A stretch of 64,000 bases of DNA from Tateyamaria omphalii (GCF_001969365.1 NZ_CP019312.1:1860001-1924000), one strand, 5' to 3'; counted from the stretch's first letter, positions 1 through 9,900 are shown. The notes: a model not told the origin generated them from the sequence alone. Made by a program: numbers and translations.

Positions 1-834
1 GCGGTACTCCGACAAGAACCCTTTTCTCGAAAACACCTGCCAGCCCGGCCCCGTGAGCTTCTCGGCCACCGACACGCGGATGACGCGGTCATCCGTCGGC
101 CCTTCGGACATCTGCCCCGCCAGAAACCGCCCCTCGTCCTCGTCCACCCCGATCACGGCCCGGTCCGGGCCGCCCTCGGCAAACAGCCTGCGCTTGGCGG
201 CGAAGTAGCCGCCCATGCCCGCATGGCGGTCCAGATGATCGGGGGAAAGGTTGGTAAAAACCGCCACATCAGGCGTCAGACTGCGCGCCAGCTCGGTCTG
301 GTAGCTGGACAATTCCAGTACCACGACCTCGCCATCCAGCGGTGGCTCGATATCCAGAACCCCGCGCCCAATGTTGCCTGCCAGTTGGCTTGGCCTGTGC
401 GCAACCTCCATGATGTGATGGATCAGTGCACAGGTGGTGGATTTGCCGTTCGACCCGGTGACCGCAATGACCCGCGGCGCCGTGTCGAACCTGTGCCAGT
501 CGGAAGTCGCAAAGGACTGAAAGAACAACCCTATGTCATTGTCGACCGGCACGCCTGCCTCCCAGGCTGCCGCGATGACCGGGTTCGGCGTGGGGTAGAG
601 GTGCGAAATACCGGGGCTGACGATCAGGCGCGCGATGTCCTCAAAGGCCCCCTGTTTCCTGAGGTTGAGGCAGGTAAACCCCTCCGCTTGGGCGCGCGCC
701 TGCGCCTCCGGGTTGTCGTCCCAGCACACGGGCGTCGCACCACCCGCAGCCAGCGCGCGGGCCGCCGACAGGCCCGAGCGGCCCAGCCCCAGCACCGCCA
801 CGCGCGCGCCAGTCAGACCTTGCACCGGGATCAT
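1..834 (-). CDS. murD: UDP-N-acetylmuramoylalanine--D-glutamate ligase MurD (partial, N-terminal 278 residues)
   Basis: Cytoplasmic Mur ligase that adds D-glutamate to UDP-MurNAc-L-Ala in peptidoglycan precursor synthesis. The frame starts at ATG 834 and is still open at base 1, so the C-terminal domain is outside the window. Visible: an N-terminal nucleotide-binding fold with [14 protein letters not shown] (about residues 12-25), the ATP-binding loop GSNGKSTT (about 127-134), AGNIGRG and ELSSYQ (the latter typical of MurD), then a SPDHLDRH motif in the central domain. It is the last visible gene of the dcw cluster; a hairpin and 61 bases separate it from the SDR gene upstream. Identification is secure; only the missing end limits confidence. 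Confidence 0.97.
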   Translation of the reverse strand, partial: MIPVQGLTGARVAVLGLGRSGLSAARALAAGGATPVCWDDNPEAQARAQAEGFTCLNLRKQGAFEDIARLIVSPGISHLYPTPNPVIAAAWEAGVPVDNDIGLFFQSFATSDWHRFDTAPRVIAVTGSNGKSTTCALIHHIMEVAHRPSQLAGNIGRGVLDIEPPLDGEVVVLELSSYQTELARSLTPDVAVFTNLSPDHLDRHAGMGGYFAAKRRLFAEGGPDRAVIGVDEDEGRFLAGQMSEGPTDDRVIRVSVAEKLTGPGWQVFSRKGFLSEYR

Positions 835-845
835 GGCGTTGCGCT

Positions 846-893
846 CTGGGGGCTCTGCCCCCAGACCCCCGACGTATTTTTGGCCAGAAGAAG
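846..893. repeat. Interspersed GC hairpin with T-run (family copy A)
   Basis: Arms CTGGGGG (846-852) and CCCCCAG (858-864) around a CTCTG loop, followed on the plus strand by a TATTTTT run and GGCCAGAAGAAG. It lies between the SDR gene and murD. The layout (GC hairpin, short C-rich segment, T-run, AGA-GAAG tail) is shared with the elements at 26116, 27290, 37370, 56732 and 59913. The T-run is on the plus strand, opposite to the dcw transcripts, so it would not be a classical terminator for them. Confidence 0.6.
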
Positions 894-895
894 CA

Positions 896-1552
896 TCACC
901 ACGCCATTTCTCTGCGGTTACGAAAGAACTTGCCCGTCAGGTCGCCCGGCGCAACAAGGGCGAGCCAGATCGCGGTATCCGCCCCCTCGTCGGGCGTGCG
1001 GGGTGCGGCTTGGCCACCCATGCGCGTGTGCACCCAGCCGGGGCACATCGCGTTGATGGTCACGCCTTGCGGCAGATCGCGCGGCAAAGTGTGGGACAGC
1101 GCATTCAGCGCCGCCTTGGCCACACCGTAGCCGCCCGGGCCTTCCATCCCCTCGTCATAGGCGCCCCAGCCGGAACTCACATTGATGATCCGCCCCTGCC
1201 CCGCCTGCGCCATGTGCGGCAGGCACAGCAGGATCAACTCGAACGGCGCGTGGAACATCACCTGCATCGACCGGCGCAAACCGTCGGGATTGGCGATCAT
1301 GCTGTCTTCGATCAGGATGCCCGCATTGTTGATCAGGATATCGACAGGTCCCGCCGCCGCCATTGCAGGCGCAAAGGTCTCGGGCGCTTCCAAATCCAAT
1401 TGTACCCACGCGCAGCCAAGGTCTTGTGCCGCCGCCGCACCAGCCTGCGCATCGCGCGCCCCGATCACCACTTCGACACCCCGCGCAAGCAGTCCCTGCG
1501 CCACGGCATAGCCGATGCCCCGATTGCCGCCTGTGACCAGCGCCCGCGCCAT
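896..1552 (-). CDS. Short-chain dehydrogenase/reductase (SDR) inserted in the dcw cluster
   Basis: Classical SDR of 218 residues: cofactor loop TGGNRGIG at residues 7-14, NNAG near residue 93, a catalytic Ser region (VSSGWG) and the catalytic YGVAK (Tyr-x3-Lys) near 142-146, followed by PGWV. Its ATG overlaps the mraY stop by one base (TGATG), so it is translated as part of the dcw operon. The usual neighbour of mraY on this side is murD; the SDR sits between them. Substrate is unknown. A T-to-R at the end of the TGxxxGIG segment suggests NADP(H) could be used, but this is inference. Confidence 0.93.
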   Translation of the reverse strand: MARALVTGGNRGIGYAVAQGLLARGVEVVIGARDAQAGAAAAQDLGCAWVQLDLEAPETFAPAMAAAGPVDILINNAGILIEDSMIANPDGLRRSMQVMFHAPFELILLCLPHMAQAGQGRIINVSSGWGAYDEGMEGPGGYGVAKAALNALSHTLPRDLPQGVTINAMCPGWVHTRMGGQAAPRTPDEGADTAIWLALVAPGDLTGKFFRNRREMAW

Positions 1553-2634
1553 CAGCGGACCTTGAGCGTCGCCAGACCGATCATCGCCAGGATCAACGAG
1601 ATGATCCAGAACCGGATCACGATCTGCGGCTCAGCCCAGCCCTTCTTTTCATAGTGGTGGTGGATGGGCGCCATCAGGAACACCCGCTTGCCCGTGCGCT
1701 TGAAATAGAGGACTTGCACGATCACTGACAGCGCCTCGACCACGAAAAGACCGCCGACGATGGCCAGCACCAATTCGTGTTTGGTCGCCACCGCAATCGC
1801 ACCCAGCGCCCCGCCCAAAGCCAGCGACCCTGTGTCGCCCATGAACACCGCAGCGGGGGGAGCATTGTACCACAAAAACCCGAGCCCCCCGCCAAAGAGT
1901 GCCGCGGCAAAGATAAGCAATTCGCCCGTGCCCGGCACATAGTGCACGTCCAGATACTCAGTGAAATCGACGCGCCCCACGGCATAGGCAATGATCCCCA
2001 GAGTGCCACCGGCGATCATCACCGGCATGATCGCCAGCCCATCCAACCCATCGGTCAGGTTCACCGCATTGGCCGAGCCGACAATGACGATGATCGAGAA
2101 CGGGATGAACAGAAATCCCATGTTGATCAGCAGATCCTTGAACACCGGCACCGCCAGCTGGTTCTGCAGCAATTCAGGGTGATTGATCGTGGCAAAGAAT
2201 GCCGCCACGCCCGCAATTACAAAGCCCAGAAGCAAGCGCACTTTCCCCGGCACGCCGGCGGTCGTCTGCTTGGACACCTTGGCATAGTCGTCCGCAAAGC
2301 CAATCAAGGCAAAGGCCAGCGTGACGCCCAGCACGATCCACATGAACGGGTTGTCCCACCGCGCCCACAGAAGGGTCGAGGTTGCCAGCGCCCCCACGAT
2401 CAGCAAGCCGCCCATGGTGGGCGTACCCGCCTTGGCGAAATGTCCCTCCGGGCCATCATCGCGAATGGGTTGGCCCTTGCCTTGCTTCTTGCGCAACACC
2501 GCAATCAAGGGCCGCCCGAACAAAAATCCGAACACCAGCGCCGTCATGAACGCCCCGCCAGCGCGAAATGTGATATAGCGGAACAGGTTGAACACGTCCC
2601 CGCCATCCGAAAGTGCCGTCAACCAATAGAGCAT
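1552..2634 (-). CDS. mraY: Phospho-N-acetylmuramoyl-pentapeptide-transferase MraY
   Basis: Integral membrane enzyme (360 residues, normal length) that transfers phospho-MurNAc-pentapeptide from UDP to undecaprenyl phosphate, making lipid I. About ten hydrophobic helices are visible. Family signatures: GTPTMGG near residue 70, FADDYAK near 117-123, [10 protein letters not shown] near 192-201 (catalytic aspartates), and the C-terminal histidine cluster [12 protein letters not shown] near 323-334. It follows murF by 19 bases and overlaps the SDR gene by one base, consistent with one polycistronic dcw message. Confidence 0.98.
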   Translation of the reverse strand: MLYWLTALSDGGDVFNLFRYITFRAGGAFMTALVFGFLFGRPLIAVLRKKQGKGQPIRDDGPEGHFAKAGTPTMGGLLIVGALATSTLLWARWDNPFMWIVLGVTLAFALIGFADDYAKVSKQTTAGVPGKVRLLLGFVIAGVAAFFATINHPELLQNQLAVPVFKDLLINMGFLFIPFSIIVIVGSANAVNLTDGLDGLAIMPVMIAGGTLGIIAYAVGRVDFTEYLDVHYVPGTGELLIFAAALFGGGLGFLWYNAPPAAVFMGDTGSLALGGALGAIAVATKHELVLAIVGGLFVVEALSVIVQVLYFKRTGKRVFLMAPIHHHYEKKGWAEPQIVIRFWIISLILAMIGLATLKVR

Positions 2635-2653
2635 GCCTGCCTGTCCCTCGATC

Positions 2654-4096
2654 TTATTTTTGTGGGTCTTCGCCCTTGTCTACCGGATGGCCCATTTTGC
2701 GGATCGCGTCAACGACGCGGGCCAGTTTCATGCTCAGCGATCCCTTGACCAGCACCACGTCGCCACTGTCCAGACGGCGCGGAACCTGAGCCGCCATGTC
2801 CTCAGATGTTTCGGTCCACAGGCCTTGCTTTTCGACCGGAAGTGCTGCGTGCAGGTGCTTCATCAGGGGGCCGATACAGTGCAGCTTGTCGATGGCCTCC
2901 ATGCTCTCCAGCCGGGCCAATTCGGCATGCATAGCCGGACCGTCCGGGCCCAACTCCTTCATGTCACCCAGAAAGGCGATCCGCCGCCCCTTGCTGACGC
3001 GCCCGATGTCATGGGTCACCTCCGCCGCGGCCAGAACGGACAAGGCCGCGGCCATCGACGTCGGGTTCGCGTTGTAACTGTCGTCGATCAACTCAAGCGT
3101 CATATCGGCCTCAACTGCATCCAACGCGATGACCTCGCGCGCCCCGCGGCCCTCATAGGGGGACCAGCGGCCAAGGGACTGCGCGGCCAGCGCCAGGTCG
3201 GCCCCCAACGCCTCCGCTGCGGCCAGGGCACCCAGGCCGTTCATCGCGTAATGCCTGCCCACAGCCCCGATCTTGAACAGCAGCGGCGCCTCATGCGCCT
3301 CGGCCAGCACAACAGTCGTATCGCGCTGCAAATCCACAGATTTCAGTTTGAAATCAAAGCCATGTTCGCCAAAACCAATGTCGCGACGCTTCACGTCATG
3401 GGCCTTGGCCTGCAAGATGGCAGCGGTCGAGCAATCATTGTTCAGCACCGCCGTGCCGCCATGTTCCAGCCCGTCGAGGATGGAGGCCTTTTCAACGGCG
3501 ATCCCCTCAATGCTTTCAAAGGCTTCAAGGTGGGCCGCCGCGACTGTGGTGATCATGGCCACATGCGGGCGGGCCATTTTGGCCAAGGGCGCAATCTCGC
3601 CGGGGTTGCTCATGCCGATCTCGATCACCGCATATTCGGTGTCCTCAGGCATCCGCGCTAGCGTCAGGGGCACGCCCCAGTGGTTGTTGTAGCTGGCCAC
3701 GCTTGCATGGGTTCGCCCCTGGTCCGACAGCACCGCGCGCAGCATCTCCTTGGTTGAGGTTTTGCCGACCGACCCGGTGATGGCGACAACCCGGGCTCGC
3801 GTGCGGGCGCGGGCTGCACTGCCAAGCGCCTCAAGCCCGCCCAGCACATCATCGACAATCAACAGCGGCGCATCCTCGGCGACACCCTCAGGGACACGAC
3901 TGACGAGTGCCGCAGCCGCCCCCTTCTCCAGCGCCTGTGCGACAAACTCGTGCCCATCGCGCGCGGCCTTCAAGGCCACGAACAGATCACCGGGGCGCAG
4001 CGTGCGCGTGTCGATGGAAACACCCGTCGCCGACCAGTCAACCGTTGCCGCACCACCGGTTGCAGCCGCAGCCTCGGGGGCGCTCCAAAGCGTCAT
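2654..4096 (-). CDS. murF: UDP-N-acetylmuramoyl-tripeptide--D-alanyl-D-alanine ligase MurF
   Basis: Cytoplasmic Mur ligase (480 residues) that adds D-Ala-D-Ala to UDP-MurNAc-tripeptide. Visible: N-terminal domain with [17 protein letters not shown], which is the MurF/MurE substrate-binding signature, ATP loop [13 protein letters not shown] near residue 106-118, [18 protein letters not shown] and the C-terminal [12 protein letters not shown] motif. Overlaps the end of murE by four bases (ATGA), indicating translational coupling. Note the SVGKTSTK loop where many homologs have SxGKTTTK. Confidence 0.97.
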   Translation of the reverse strand: MTLWSAPEAAAATGGAATVDWSATGVSIDTRTLRPGDLFVALKAARDGHEFVAQALEKGAAAALVSRVPEGVAEDAPLLIVDDVLGGLEALGSAARARTRARVVAITGSVGKTSTKEMLRAVLSDQGRTHASVASYNNHWGVPLTLARMPEDTEYAVIEIGMSNPGEIAPLAKMARPHVAMITTVAAAHLEAFESIEGIAVEKASILDGLEHGGTAVLNNDCSTAAILQAKAHDVKRRDIGFGEHGFDFKLKSVDLQRDTTVVLAEAHEAPLLFKIGAVGRHYAMNGLGALAAAEALGADLALAAQSLGRWSPYEGRGAREVIALDAVEADMTLELIDDSYNANPTSMAAALSVLAAAEVTHDIGRVSKGRRIAFLGDMKELGPDGPAMHAELARLESMEAIDKLHCIGPLMKHLHAALPVEKQGLWTETSEDMAAQVPRRLDSGDVVLVKGSLSMKLARVVDAIRKMGHPVDKGEDPQK

Positions 4097-5586
4097 GTCA
4101 ACCGTCCTTCCAATGCGGCCACGGCCACGCTGGCCTGCTCCACATCATCAAAGGGCAGCACATCATCGCCCACGATCTGCCCCGCCTCATGGCCCTTGCC
4201 CGCAATCAGCAACGCATCGCCGGGTCCAAGGGCATCGACACCGCGCAGGATCGCCTCGGCCCGGTCGCCGACCTCGGTGACGCTTGCGGTGCCGCCAACG
4301 CCAAGCGCACCTTCCATCACTGCCGCGCGGATCAGTGCCGGATCTTCACTGCGCGGATTGTCATCGGTGATGAACACGATATCAGCATTCTCCGCCGCAG
4401 CCTGACCCATGAGGGGCCGCTTGCCCATATCCCGGTCGCCACCTGCGCCTACGACGACGACCAGACGGCCCATCACATGCGGGCGCATGGCCTTCAGCGC
4501 CGTCGCCACCGCGTCGGGGGTATGCGAATAGTCGACAAACACCGCCGCCCCGCTCTTCCGCGTTGCAGCCAGCTGCATACGCCCCCGCACAGTACCCAGA
4601 TGCGGCAAGGTCTCGAAAACACGCGCTGGCTCGGCCCCGCAGGCGATGACCAGACCGCAGGCCAGCATCACGTTGTCGGCCTGAAACCCGCCAATCAGGG
4701 GCAGGCGTGCAGTATAGGCTTTGCCGTCATATTCGAACCGCACATCCTGTCCGGTCGCATCAAAGCGCTGCGCGGTCAGGCGCAGATCTCCCCCATCCCG
4801 ACCCACGGCCAGCACGGTCTGCCCCCGCGCCCGTGCGATGGCCGCCATGTCCACGCCGCGCGCATCATCCAAGTTGATGACCGCGATGCCGTCCTCGGGC
4901 AGCACGCGGGCAAACAGGGCCGCCTTTGCGTCGAAATAGGCTTCGAATGTCTTGTGATAGTCCAGATGATCCTGGCTGAAATTGGTGAAACCAGCCGCTT
5001 TCAGAGTGACCCCGTCCAATCGGCGCTGGTCGAGCCCGTGTGACGAGGCCTCCATCGCCGCATGGGTGATGCCATTGGCCTTGGCGTCCGCCAGCGTGCG
5101 GTGCAGGGTGATGGGCTCTGGTGTGGTATGGGCCAGCGGCGCGGTCCACGCGCCCTCGACCCCCGTGGTGCCCAGATTAACGGCGGGCAGGTCCAGCTCG
5201 ATCCAAATCTGGCGCACAAAGGTGCTGACAGAGGTCTTCCCATTGGTCCCGGTGACGGCAACCATCACCTCTGGCTGCGCACCAAACCACAGCGCCGCCG
5301 AACGGCTCAACGCCTCGCGTGGCGCATCCGTGACAACAACCGCCACATCGCTCAGCCACTCCGCCGCAATCTCAACCCCGAGAACATCCGTCAGGATGGC
5401 CGAGGCCCCCATGCGCACCGCATATTGAATGAACTCGGCCCCATGCACGCGGCTGCCGGGCATGGCGGCGAACAGAAAGCCATCCTTCACCTCGCGGCTG
5501 TCCACGGCAATGCCGATGATCTCGGGATTGGCCCCACCCCGGGCGGTCAGGCCCAGCGATGAAAGTGATCGTGCCTGCGCGCCCAT
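4093..5586 (-). CDS. murE: UDP-N-acetylmuramoyl-L-alanyl-D-glutamate--2,6-diaminopimelate ligase MurE
   Basis: Mur ligase of 497 residues that adds the third stem-peptide residue. GIAVDSREVKDGFLF marks the N-terminal domain, VTGTNGKTSVSTF (about 110-122) is the ATP loop, TTPEPI and EASSHGL bind UDP-MurNAc-dipeptide, and the C-terminal DNPRSEDP motif is the signature for meso-diaminopimelate specificity as opposed to lysine. Ends overlapping murF by four bases; 35 bases separate its start from ftsI. Substrate call rests on the DNPR motif. Confidence 0.97.
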   Translation of the reverse strand: MGAQARSLSSLGLTARGGANPEIIGIAVDSREVKDGFLFAAMPGSRVHGAEFIQYAVRMGASAILTDVLGVEIAAEWLSDVAVVVTDAPREALSRSAALWFGAQPEVMVAVTGTNGKTSVSTFVRQIWIELDLPAVNLGTTGVEGAWTAPLAHTTPEPITLHRTLADAKANGITHAAMEASSHGLDQRRLDGVTLKAAGFTNFSQDHLDYHKTFEAYFDAKAALFARVLPEDGIAVINLDDARGVDMAAIARARGQTVLAVGRDGGDLRLTAQRFDATGQDVRFEYDGKAYTARLPLIGGFQADNVMLACGLVIACGAEPARVFETLPHLGTVRGRMQLAATRKSGAAVFVDYSHTPDAVATALKAMRPHVMGRLVVVVGAGGDRDMGKRPLMGQAAAENADIVFITDDNPRSEDPALIRAAVMEGALGVGGTASVTEVGDRAEAILRGVDALGPGDALLIAGKGHEAGQIVGDDVLPFDDVEQASVAVAALEGRLT

Positions 5587-5621
5587 CTCGTCGGCCCTAT
5601 CGTTCGGGTGCGGATCGCACC

Positions 5622-7409
5622 TCAGTTGCTGCTGGTCAGCGTTATATCAGCGAGCGTGGCAGGTTCAACGCTTGGCCGCAGACCCAAGAGCGGCGCCACC
5701 CGGCCAATCATCTCGGCTGCCACAGGCACAGCAGTCCACCCAGCCGTCCGGCGCGGCTTATCCCCGGATGTCTCGACCGGCTCGTCCAGCGTCACCACCA
5801 GCACGTATTTCGGATCATGCGCCGGAAACATCGTGGCAAAAGTTGCGATGACTTTGTCGTCATAATACCCGCCCCGCGGCTTGGGCTTGTCAGCCGTGCC
5901 CGTCTTTCCACCCACGGCATAGCCCGGCACCTCGGCCATGCTTGCCGTGCCATCGGTGACCACCTTGCGCAGCATCTTGCGCGCCGCGCGCGCAGCCCCC
6001 TCGCTCATCACCCGGTCGCCCAGACGCGGGCCGTCCTGCTTGAGGATCGTCGGCTTCACAATGCGCCCGCCATTGGCAATCGCCGCATAACCGGCGGCGA
6101 GGTGCATGGGCGACGACGATAGCCCGTGGCCATAGCTGACCGTCACAGCGCTCAGATCCGTCCAGCGCCGCGGCAGCAGCGGCTTGCCCGTGCGCGCCTC
6201 CACAATCTCGAAATCAGTCGGCTCAAAAAAGCCGAGCGATTTCAGAAACTCCTGCTGCCGCTCCTTGCCGATCTGCAGCACCAACCGCCCCGTCCCCCGG
6301 TTGGAGGACTGCACAATGATGTCGGTGACACTCAGCTTGCCGTAATTCTTGTTGCGGAACTCGCCGATGCGGAAACCGCCCACCTTCATCGGACCCGCCG
6401 TGTTGATGATGGTCGAGGGCGACACGATCCCCAGATCCACCGCCTGTGCAGCCGTAAAGATCTTGAAGGCCGAGCCCAGCTCGTACACCCCTTGCACCGA
6501 CCGGTTGAAAAGCGGGCTGTCGCTCTGATCGCCGGTCGTGGCAGGCTGCGGGCGGTTGTTCGGATCAAAATGCGGCAAGGACACGACAGAGATCACCTCG
6601 CCCGTCTGCACATCCATCAAAACGCTCGTCGCACCCTTGGCGTTCATCAGCCTCATGCCACCATGCAGCACGCGCTCCGCAGCAGCCTGCACGGTCAGGT
6701 CGAGCGACAGTTCCAGCGGCTTCTGCCCGTTGGCAGGATCGCGCAGATAATCATCGAACTGCTTCTCGACACCCGCAACGCCAATCACCTCGGCAGCACT
6801 CACACCCTCCTTGCCGAAAGATGCACCACCGAGCACATGGGCCGCGAGGGAGCCGTTGGGATAAAGCCGCATGTCGCGCGGACCGAACAACAGGCCAGGA
6901 TCACCGATCTCGTGCACGGCCTGCATCTGCTCGGGGCTAATCTTGCGCCGGATCCACAGGAACTTGCGCTTGCCGGTAAAGTCCTCCAGCAGCTTCTTTT
7001 CATCCAGATCCGGGAAAATCGCCGCCAGCCCCTTGGCCGACGCCACCGGGTCCACCATCTGTGGCGGCTGGGCATACAAGGCGTGCGTCTCGAAATTCGT
7101 GGCCAACAGGCGCCCGTGACGGTCCACAATGTCCGCGCGCGCGGCCGAGATCACCGCCCCCTGCGCGCTCGCGCGCGGCTCCACCGGCTCGGACGTGGCC
7201 AGCATGCCCATGCGCACGCCCACGGTAGCAAAGGCGCAAAAGAAAAACAGGCCAAGCACAAACAAACGCCCCTCGGCGCGCTGACGCGACCGGTCGCGCA
7301 TCTCTTCATGCCGGGTGCGCAGGTTCTCGCGCTCAATCGCCTCGGTGCTTTCTCCAGCGGCACGGGCGGGCAGGATACGGGCCAGCGGGCGCAGGGGGGT
7401 GCGGGTCAT
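5622..7409 (-). CDS. ftsI: Peptidoglycan D,D-transpeptidase FtsI (PBP3)
   Basis: Class B penicillin-binding protein (595 residues) that crosslinks septal peptidoglycan in the periplasm. One membrane segment at about 48-70 follows a charged cytoplasmic tail. The dimerisation domain is followed by the transpeptidase domain with the three active-site motifs: SAFK (313-316, nucleophile Ser), SSN (368-370) and KTGT (502-505). The usual SxxK here reads SAFK rather than STFK. Starts overlapping ftsL by four bases (ATGA). Cell-division role inferred from family and from its place in the dcw cluster. Confidence 0.97.
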   Translation of the reverse strand: MTRTPLRPLARILPARAAGESTEAIERENLRTRHEEMRDRSRQRAEGRLFVLGLFFFCAFATVGVRMGMLATSEPVEPRASAQGAVISAARADIVDRHGRLLATNFETHALYAQPPQMVDPVASAKGLAAIFPDLDEKKLLEDFTGKRKFLWIRRKISPEQMQAVHEIGDPGLLFGPRDMRLYPNGSLAAHVLGGASFGKEGVSAAEVIGVAGVEKQFDDYLRDPANGQKPLELSLDLTVQAAAERVLHGGMRLMNAKGATSVLMDVQTGEVISVVSLPHFDPNNRPQPATTGDQSDSPLFNRSVQGVYELGSAFKIFTAAQAVDLGIVSPSTIINTAGPMKVGGFRIGEFRNKNYGKLSVTDIIVQSSNRGTGRLVLQIGKERQQEFLKSLGFFEPTDFEIVEARTGKPLLPRRWTDLSAVTVSYGHGLSSSPMHLAAGYAAIANGGRIVKPTILKQDGPRLGDRVMSEGAARAARKMLRKVVTDGTASMAEVPGYAVGGKTGTADKPKPRGGYYDDKVIATFATMFPAHDPKYVLVVTLDEPVETSGDKPRRTAGWTAVPVAAEMIGRVAPLLGLRPSVEPATLADITLTSSN

Positions 7410-7756
7410 GGTTGCTGCTCCAATTCGCCGGACACGTCGACGGCATTGTCGATGATCAACGGCTTCGGCGCAGGATAGGCCACCTCATCCACATGCCCGA
7501 ACTGGTCGGGCCGGAACGGAAGCAGACCCAGCCGGTCAAAGTTGATATCCGCCAGATCGCGCAACCGATCCGGGCGGTTCAAATAGGCCCACTCGGCCTT
7601 CAACACCGCCAGCCGCGCATGCGCCTCACGAATGTCGCGGTGCAGCCGGTCGGTCTTGGCCAGTGCATCCTGCGTCGCGTAATTCTCGCGATAGGCCCAG
7701 AACGCCAGGCCGATCACGGCCAAAGTGGTCAAAATATACAAAACAGTGCGCATCAA
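7406..7756 (-). CDS. ftsL: Cell division protein FtsL
   Basis: Small bitopic division protein (116 residues): hydrophobic segment at about residues 3-22 ([19 protein letters not shown]) followed by a coiled-coil-like stretch rich in Glu, Arg and Leu and a short periplasmic tail containing [17 protein letters not shown]. The primary sequence is poorly conserved between groups, so the call leans on topology and on its fixed place between rsmH and ftsI, with four-base overlaps at both ends. It would act with FtsB and FtsQ at the divisome. Confidence 0.88.
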   Translation of the reverse strand: MMRTVLYILTTLAVIGLAFWAYRENYATQDALAKTDRLHRDIREAHARLAVLKAEWAYLNRPDRLRDLADINFDRLGLLPFRPDQFGHVDEVAYPAPKPLIIDNAVDVSGELEQQP

Positions 7757-8715
7757 ATGGCCCCTCTGACCTGCGGCATACCGATACTCTTGGCGTCAAT
7801 CTCTCCGGCAGGCGCATCCGTGCGCACCGCCACCCGCAGCTTGGCCGACCGGCTGCGCGGGTTCATCTCCAACTCTTGCTTATCGGGCCCGATGGCCTTC
7901 CGGCTGCGCAACTCGAACGGGGCGGGCGCCGCCTCAACCTCGGGCGCATAGCGGTTGGCATTGGCCTGCCGACCACCACGGGCCGTCATAAAGCGCTTCA
8001 CCATCCGGTCCTCGACCGAATGAAAGGTCACGACGGCCAATTGCCCGCCAGGCTTCAATGCGCGCTCTGCGGCCATGAGGCCCTGATAGAGCTCATCATA
8101 TTCGTTGTTCACGGCAATGCGCAGCGCCTGAAAGCTGCGGGTCGCTGGGTGCGACTGACCGGGCTTCGGGCGGGGCAAACACTTCTCAATCACCCCCACC
8201 AATTCCAAAGTGGTCGTGATCGGCCGCGCCGTGATGATCGCCCGGGCAATGCGGCGCGACGCACGCTCCTCACCATACTGAAACAAGATATTGGCCAGCA
8301 CGCTCTCGTCCGCCTCGTTCACGATGTCGGCGGCAGAAGGTCCGTCCTGCGACATCCGCATGTCCAGCGGACCGTCCTGCATGAAGGAAAAGCCGCGCTC
8401 GGCGCGGTCCAACTGCATCGACGACACACCCAGATCCAGCACCACGCCGTCCAGGCCCTGCCCATATTCATCCAGCTTCGAAAACACGCCCGGCTGCATC
8501 ACGATCCGGTCGCCATAGGCACCGGCCCAGTCGCCCGCCAATTCAAAGGCCAGCGGATCGCGGTCCACCGCAATCACGGTCTCTGCACCAGCGCCCAACA
8601 GCGCCCGCGTATACCCGCCCGCGCCAAAGGTGCCATCCAGCCATGTGCCATGAACAGGTGCGCATTCGCGCAGGATTGCGTCGATCAGAACCGGAATATG
8701 TGGCCCCCCAGCCAT
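7753..8715 (-). CDS. rsmH: 16S rRNA (cytosine(1402)-N(4))-methyltransferase RsmH (MraW)
   Basis: S-adenosylmethionine-dependent enzyme of 320 residues that N4-methylates C1402 of 16S rRNA in the decoding centre. Visible: [10 protein letters not shown] at the start, SAM-binding [13 protein letters not shown] near residue 29-41, [10 protein letters not shown] near 93, [16 protein letters not shown] near 105, and [13 protein letters not shown] near 249. It starts two bases after the end of mraZ and overlaps ftsL by four bases, the standard arrangement. Confidence 0.98.
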   Translation of the reverse strand: MAGGPHIPVLIDAILRECAPVHGTWLDGTFGAGGYTRALLGAGAETVIAVDRDPLAFELAGDWAGAYGDRIVMQPGVFSKLDEYGQGLDGVVLDLGVSSMQLDRAERGFSFMQDGPLDMRMSQDGPSAADIVNEADESVLANILFQYGEERASRRIARAIITARPITTTLELVGVIEKCLPRPKPGQSHPATRSFQALRIAVNNEYDELYQGLMAAERALKPGGQLAVVTFHSVEDRMVKRFMTARGGRQANANRYAPEVEAAPAPFELRSRKAIGPDKQELEMNPRSRSAKLRVAVRTDAPAGEIDAKSIGMPQVRGAI

Positions 8716-8717
8716 TC

Positions 8718-9209
8718 TTAGCCCAAGTCCCCGTCCAGATAGGCGGACGGGTCAAGATCAGGATCGAACCCCTCGTCATCCAGCGCCGCGATACTCTCGT
8801 CATAGGCATCGGGCTGCCAGATCTCGAACGTGTCGCCGGAGGAGACAAAGCGCGCCATGCCATCAAGGCCGATCTTCTCGCGCAGCTTGGCGGGCAAGAC
8901 GATGCGGCCCGTGTCATCCACGACGGTCTCGATGGATTGAGCGCTGTACAGCCGCTCCATCGCCTTCCGCTTGGCTGAACCGCGCGGGAATTTCGCAATC
9001 TTATCGTCTACCTCGTCCATGGCCTCGATGGTGAAGCCCTCAAGGTAGTCGCGCGTGGCACCGCCATAGACGATGATAATGCGGGGCGGCAAGCCCTCGG
9101 TCCAGTCGGGATCGCAGGCCTCGATTACACGACGAAACGAGGCCGGGATAGACACCCGCCCCTTTGCGTCCACCTTGTGGTCGCTTTCGCCTCTGAACCT
9201 GCGTGCCAC
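8718..9209 (-). CDS. mraZ: Transcriptional regulator MraZ
   Basis: First gene of the dcw cluster; a ring-forming DNA-binding regulator made of two SpoVT-AbrB-like halves that in other bacteria represses its own operon. The start is GTG at 9209, giving [20 protein letters not shown], with the DAKGRVSIP motif typical of the first half; the second half carries [14 protein letters not shown]. Length 163 residues, slightly longer than the roughly 150 of E. coli MraZ because of an acidic C-terminal tail ([20 protein letters not shown]). No ATG is available nearby in frame. Confidence 0.96.
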   Translation of the reverse strand: MARRFRGESDHKVDAKGRVSIPASFRRVIEACDPDWTEGLPPRIIIVYGGATRDYLEGFTIEAMDEVDDKIAKFPRGSAKRKAMERLYSAQSIETVVDDTGRIVLPAKLREKIGLDGMARFVSSGDTFEIWQPDAYDESIAALDDEGFDPDLDPSAYLDGDLG

Positions 9210-9273
9210 TGTGTTGGCCCGTCCCTACTTCTTTTCCGCCCCCGCGGTCGTTTCGTTCCCCCGAAAATGGAAA

Positions 9274-9309
9274 CGGCGGGTTGATCTGCTGCCACTGATC
9301 AACCCGCCG
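9274..9309 (-). promoter_or_regulatory. Perfect 13-base inverted repeat in the mraZ leader
   Basis: Arms CGGCGGGTTGATC (9274-9286) and GATCAACCCGCCG (9297-9309) with a 10-base loop. Located 65 bases upstream of the mraZ GTG. On the minus strand it would fold into a strong hairpin, followed by TTTCCATTTTC, a weak T-rich tail. It could be an attenuator-like terminator in the dcw leader or an operator; the sequence alone does not decide. Confidence 0.5.
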
Positions 9310-9494
9310 CCCTCGTCCCGCCTTGCGGGATGTCCAGCTGCGCGCGCCACCTGGGGGGATGTCTGCTCGCTCGCGCGCCGGATCTCTGGTCTGATGAAAG
9401 CGAGGTGCCTGTATGAAACCTGCTAGAGTTTTTATGTGCCTGGGGTCGTTTGGTGCCCCGTGCTCGTTCTCATCTGATGCCACAAGGTATGACG

Positions 9495-9519
9495 TGGGAA
9501 TATATGGGACGCAATGGTT
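9495..9519 (+). promoter_or_regulatory. MraZ-box-like direct repeat
   Basis: TGGGA (9495-9499), TGGGA (9505-9509) and TGGTT (9515-9519), spaced exactly 10 bases start to start. MraZ is known to bind TGGGN repeats separated by five bases near its own promoter. Here the run is about 290 bases from the mraZ start and reads on the strand opposite to mraZ. A second, weaker pair with the same period, CGGGA and TGGGA, lies on the mraZ sense strand at 9680-9666. Assignment is inference. Confidence 0.45.
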
Positions 9520-9639
9520 TTTTGAGGGCATAACCCACGACAGCTTGTTTTCGCGCACCCTCAAAAACAACATATTGTGGCTATTTTTTCCTGCTGAGTA
9601 GATCATGGTGTTGATCACTCGCGCCAACCCACAATATGT
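9519..9639. repeat. Consecutive inverted repeats in the AT-rich core
   Basis: Two long perfect inverted repeats follow each other: TTTTTGAGGG (9519-9528) with CCCTCAAAAA (9558-9567), and ACATATTGTGG (9570-9580) with CCACAATATGT (9629-9639). The second encloses a GATCATGGTGTTGATC segment that is itself a short hairpin. Their density and AT content are unlike the rest of the window. Function unknown: promoter-region regulatory structure or an unannotated small RNA are both possible. Confidence 0.5.
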
Positions 9640-9900
9640 AGTGCGACATAGGTCAGCACATCTTTTCCCACCAAATCCCGAAAAATATGCGATCCTTTAG
9701 GCATTAAAATGAATGTTCTATACTTGTTCCACATGTGAGGCGCAAAATTCAAGTGAATTGATTCGAATCACGCCCGCTTTCGCCAGATGCGCCCATGAAT
9801 TCCCATGTCACACCCATCACCGTGCCAGCCGTCCCATGAAAGCCCTTGCGCAGACCACGCCAACGCGGCAACAGAAACGCAAATCCAGACAGGAGCTCAC

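Larger units (their letters stand above)
9210..9900. other. 691-base intergenic region upstream of the dcw cluster
   Basis: No convincing gene on either strand. The part from about 9480 to 9740 is clearly more AT-rich than its surroundings and holds several inverted repeats plus TGGGA direct repeats described in separate entries. A perfect 12-base palindrome, TGATTCGAATCA, lies at 9759-9770, 130 bases before the membrane-protein gene at 9901. It must contain the divergent promoters for mraZ (minus) and for the 9901 gene (plus), but I cannot place either -35/-10 pair with confidence. Confidence 0.6.

Noticed and set aside
9210..9430. RNase P RNA upstream of mraZ.
   Set aside because: The GAGGAAAGTCC-type core and the matching 3' strand are absent; only a hairpin is present.
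9040..9627. 195-codon minus-strand frame overlapping mraZ.
   Set aside because: It crosses the AT-rich control region and the mraZ start in another frame, with no recognisable domain.
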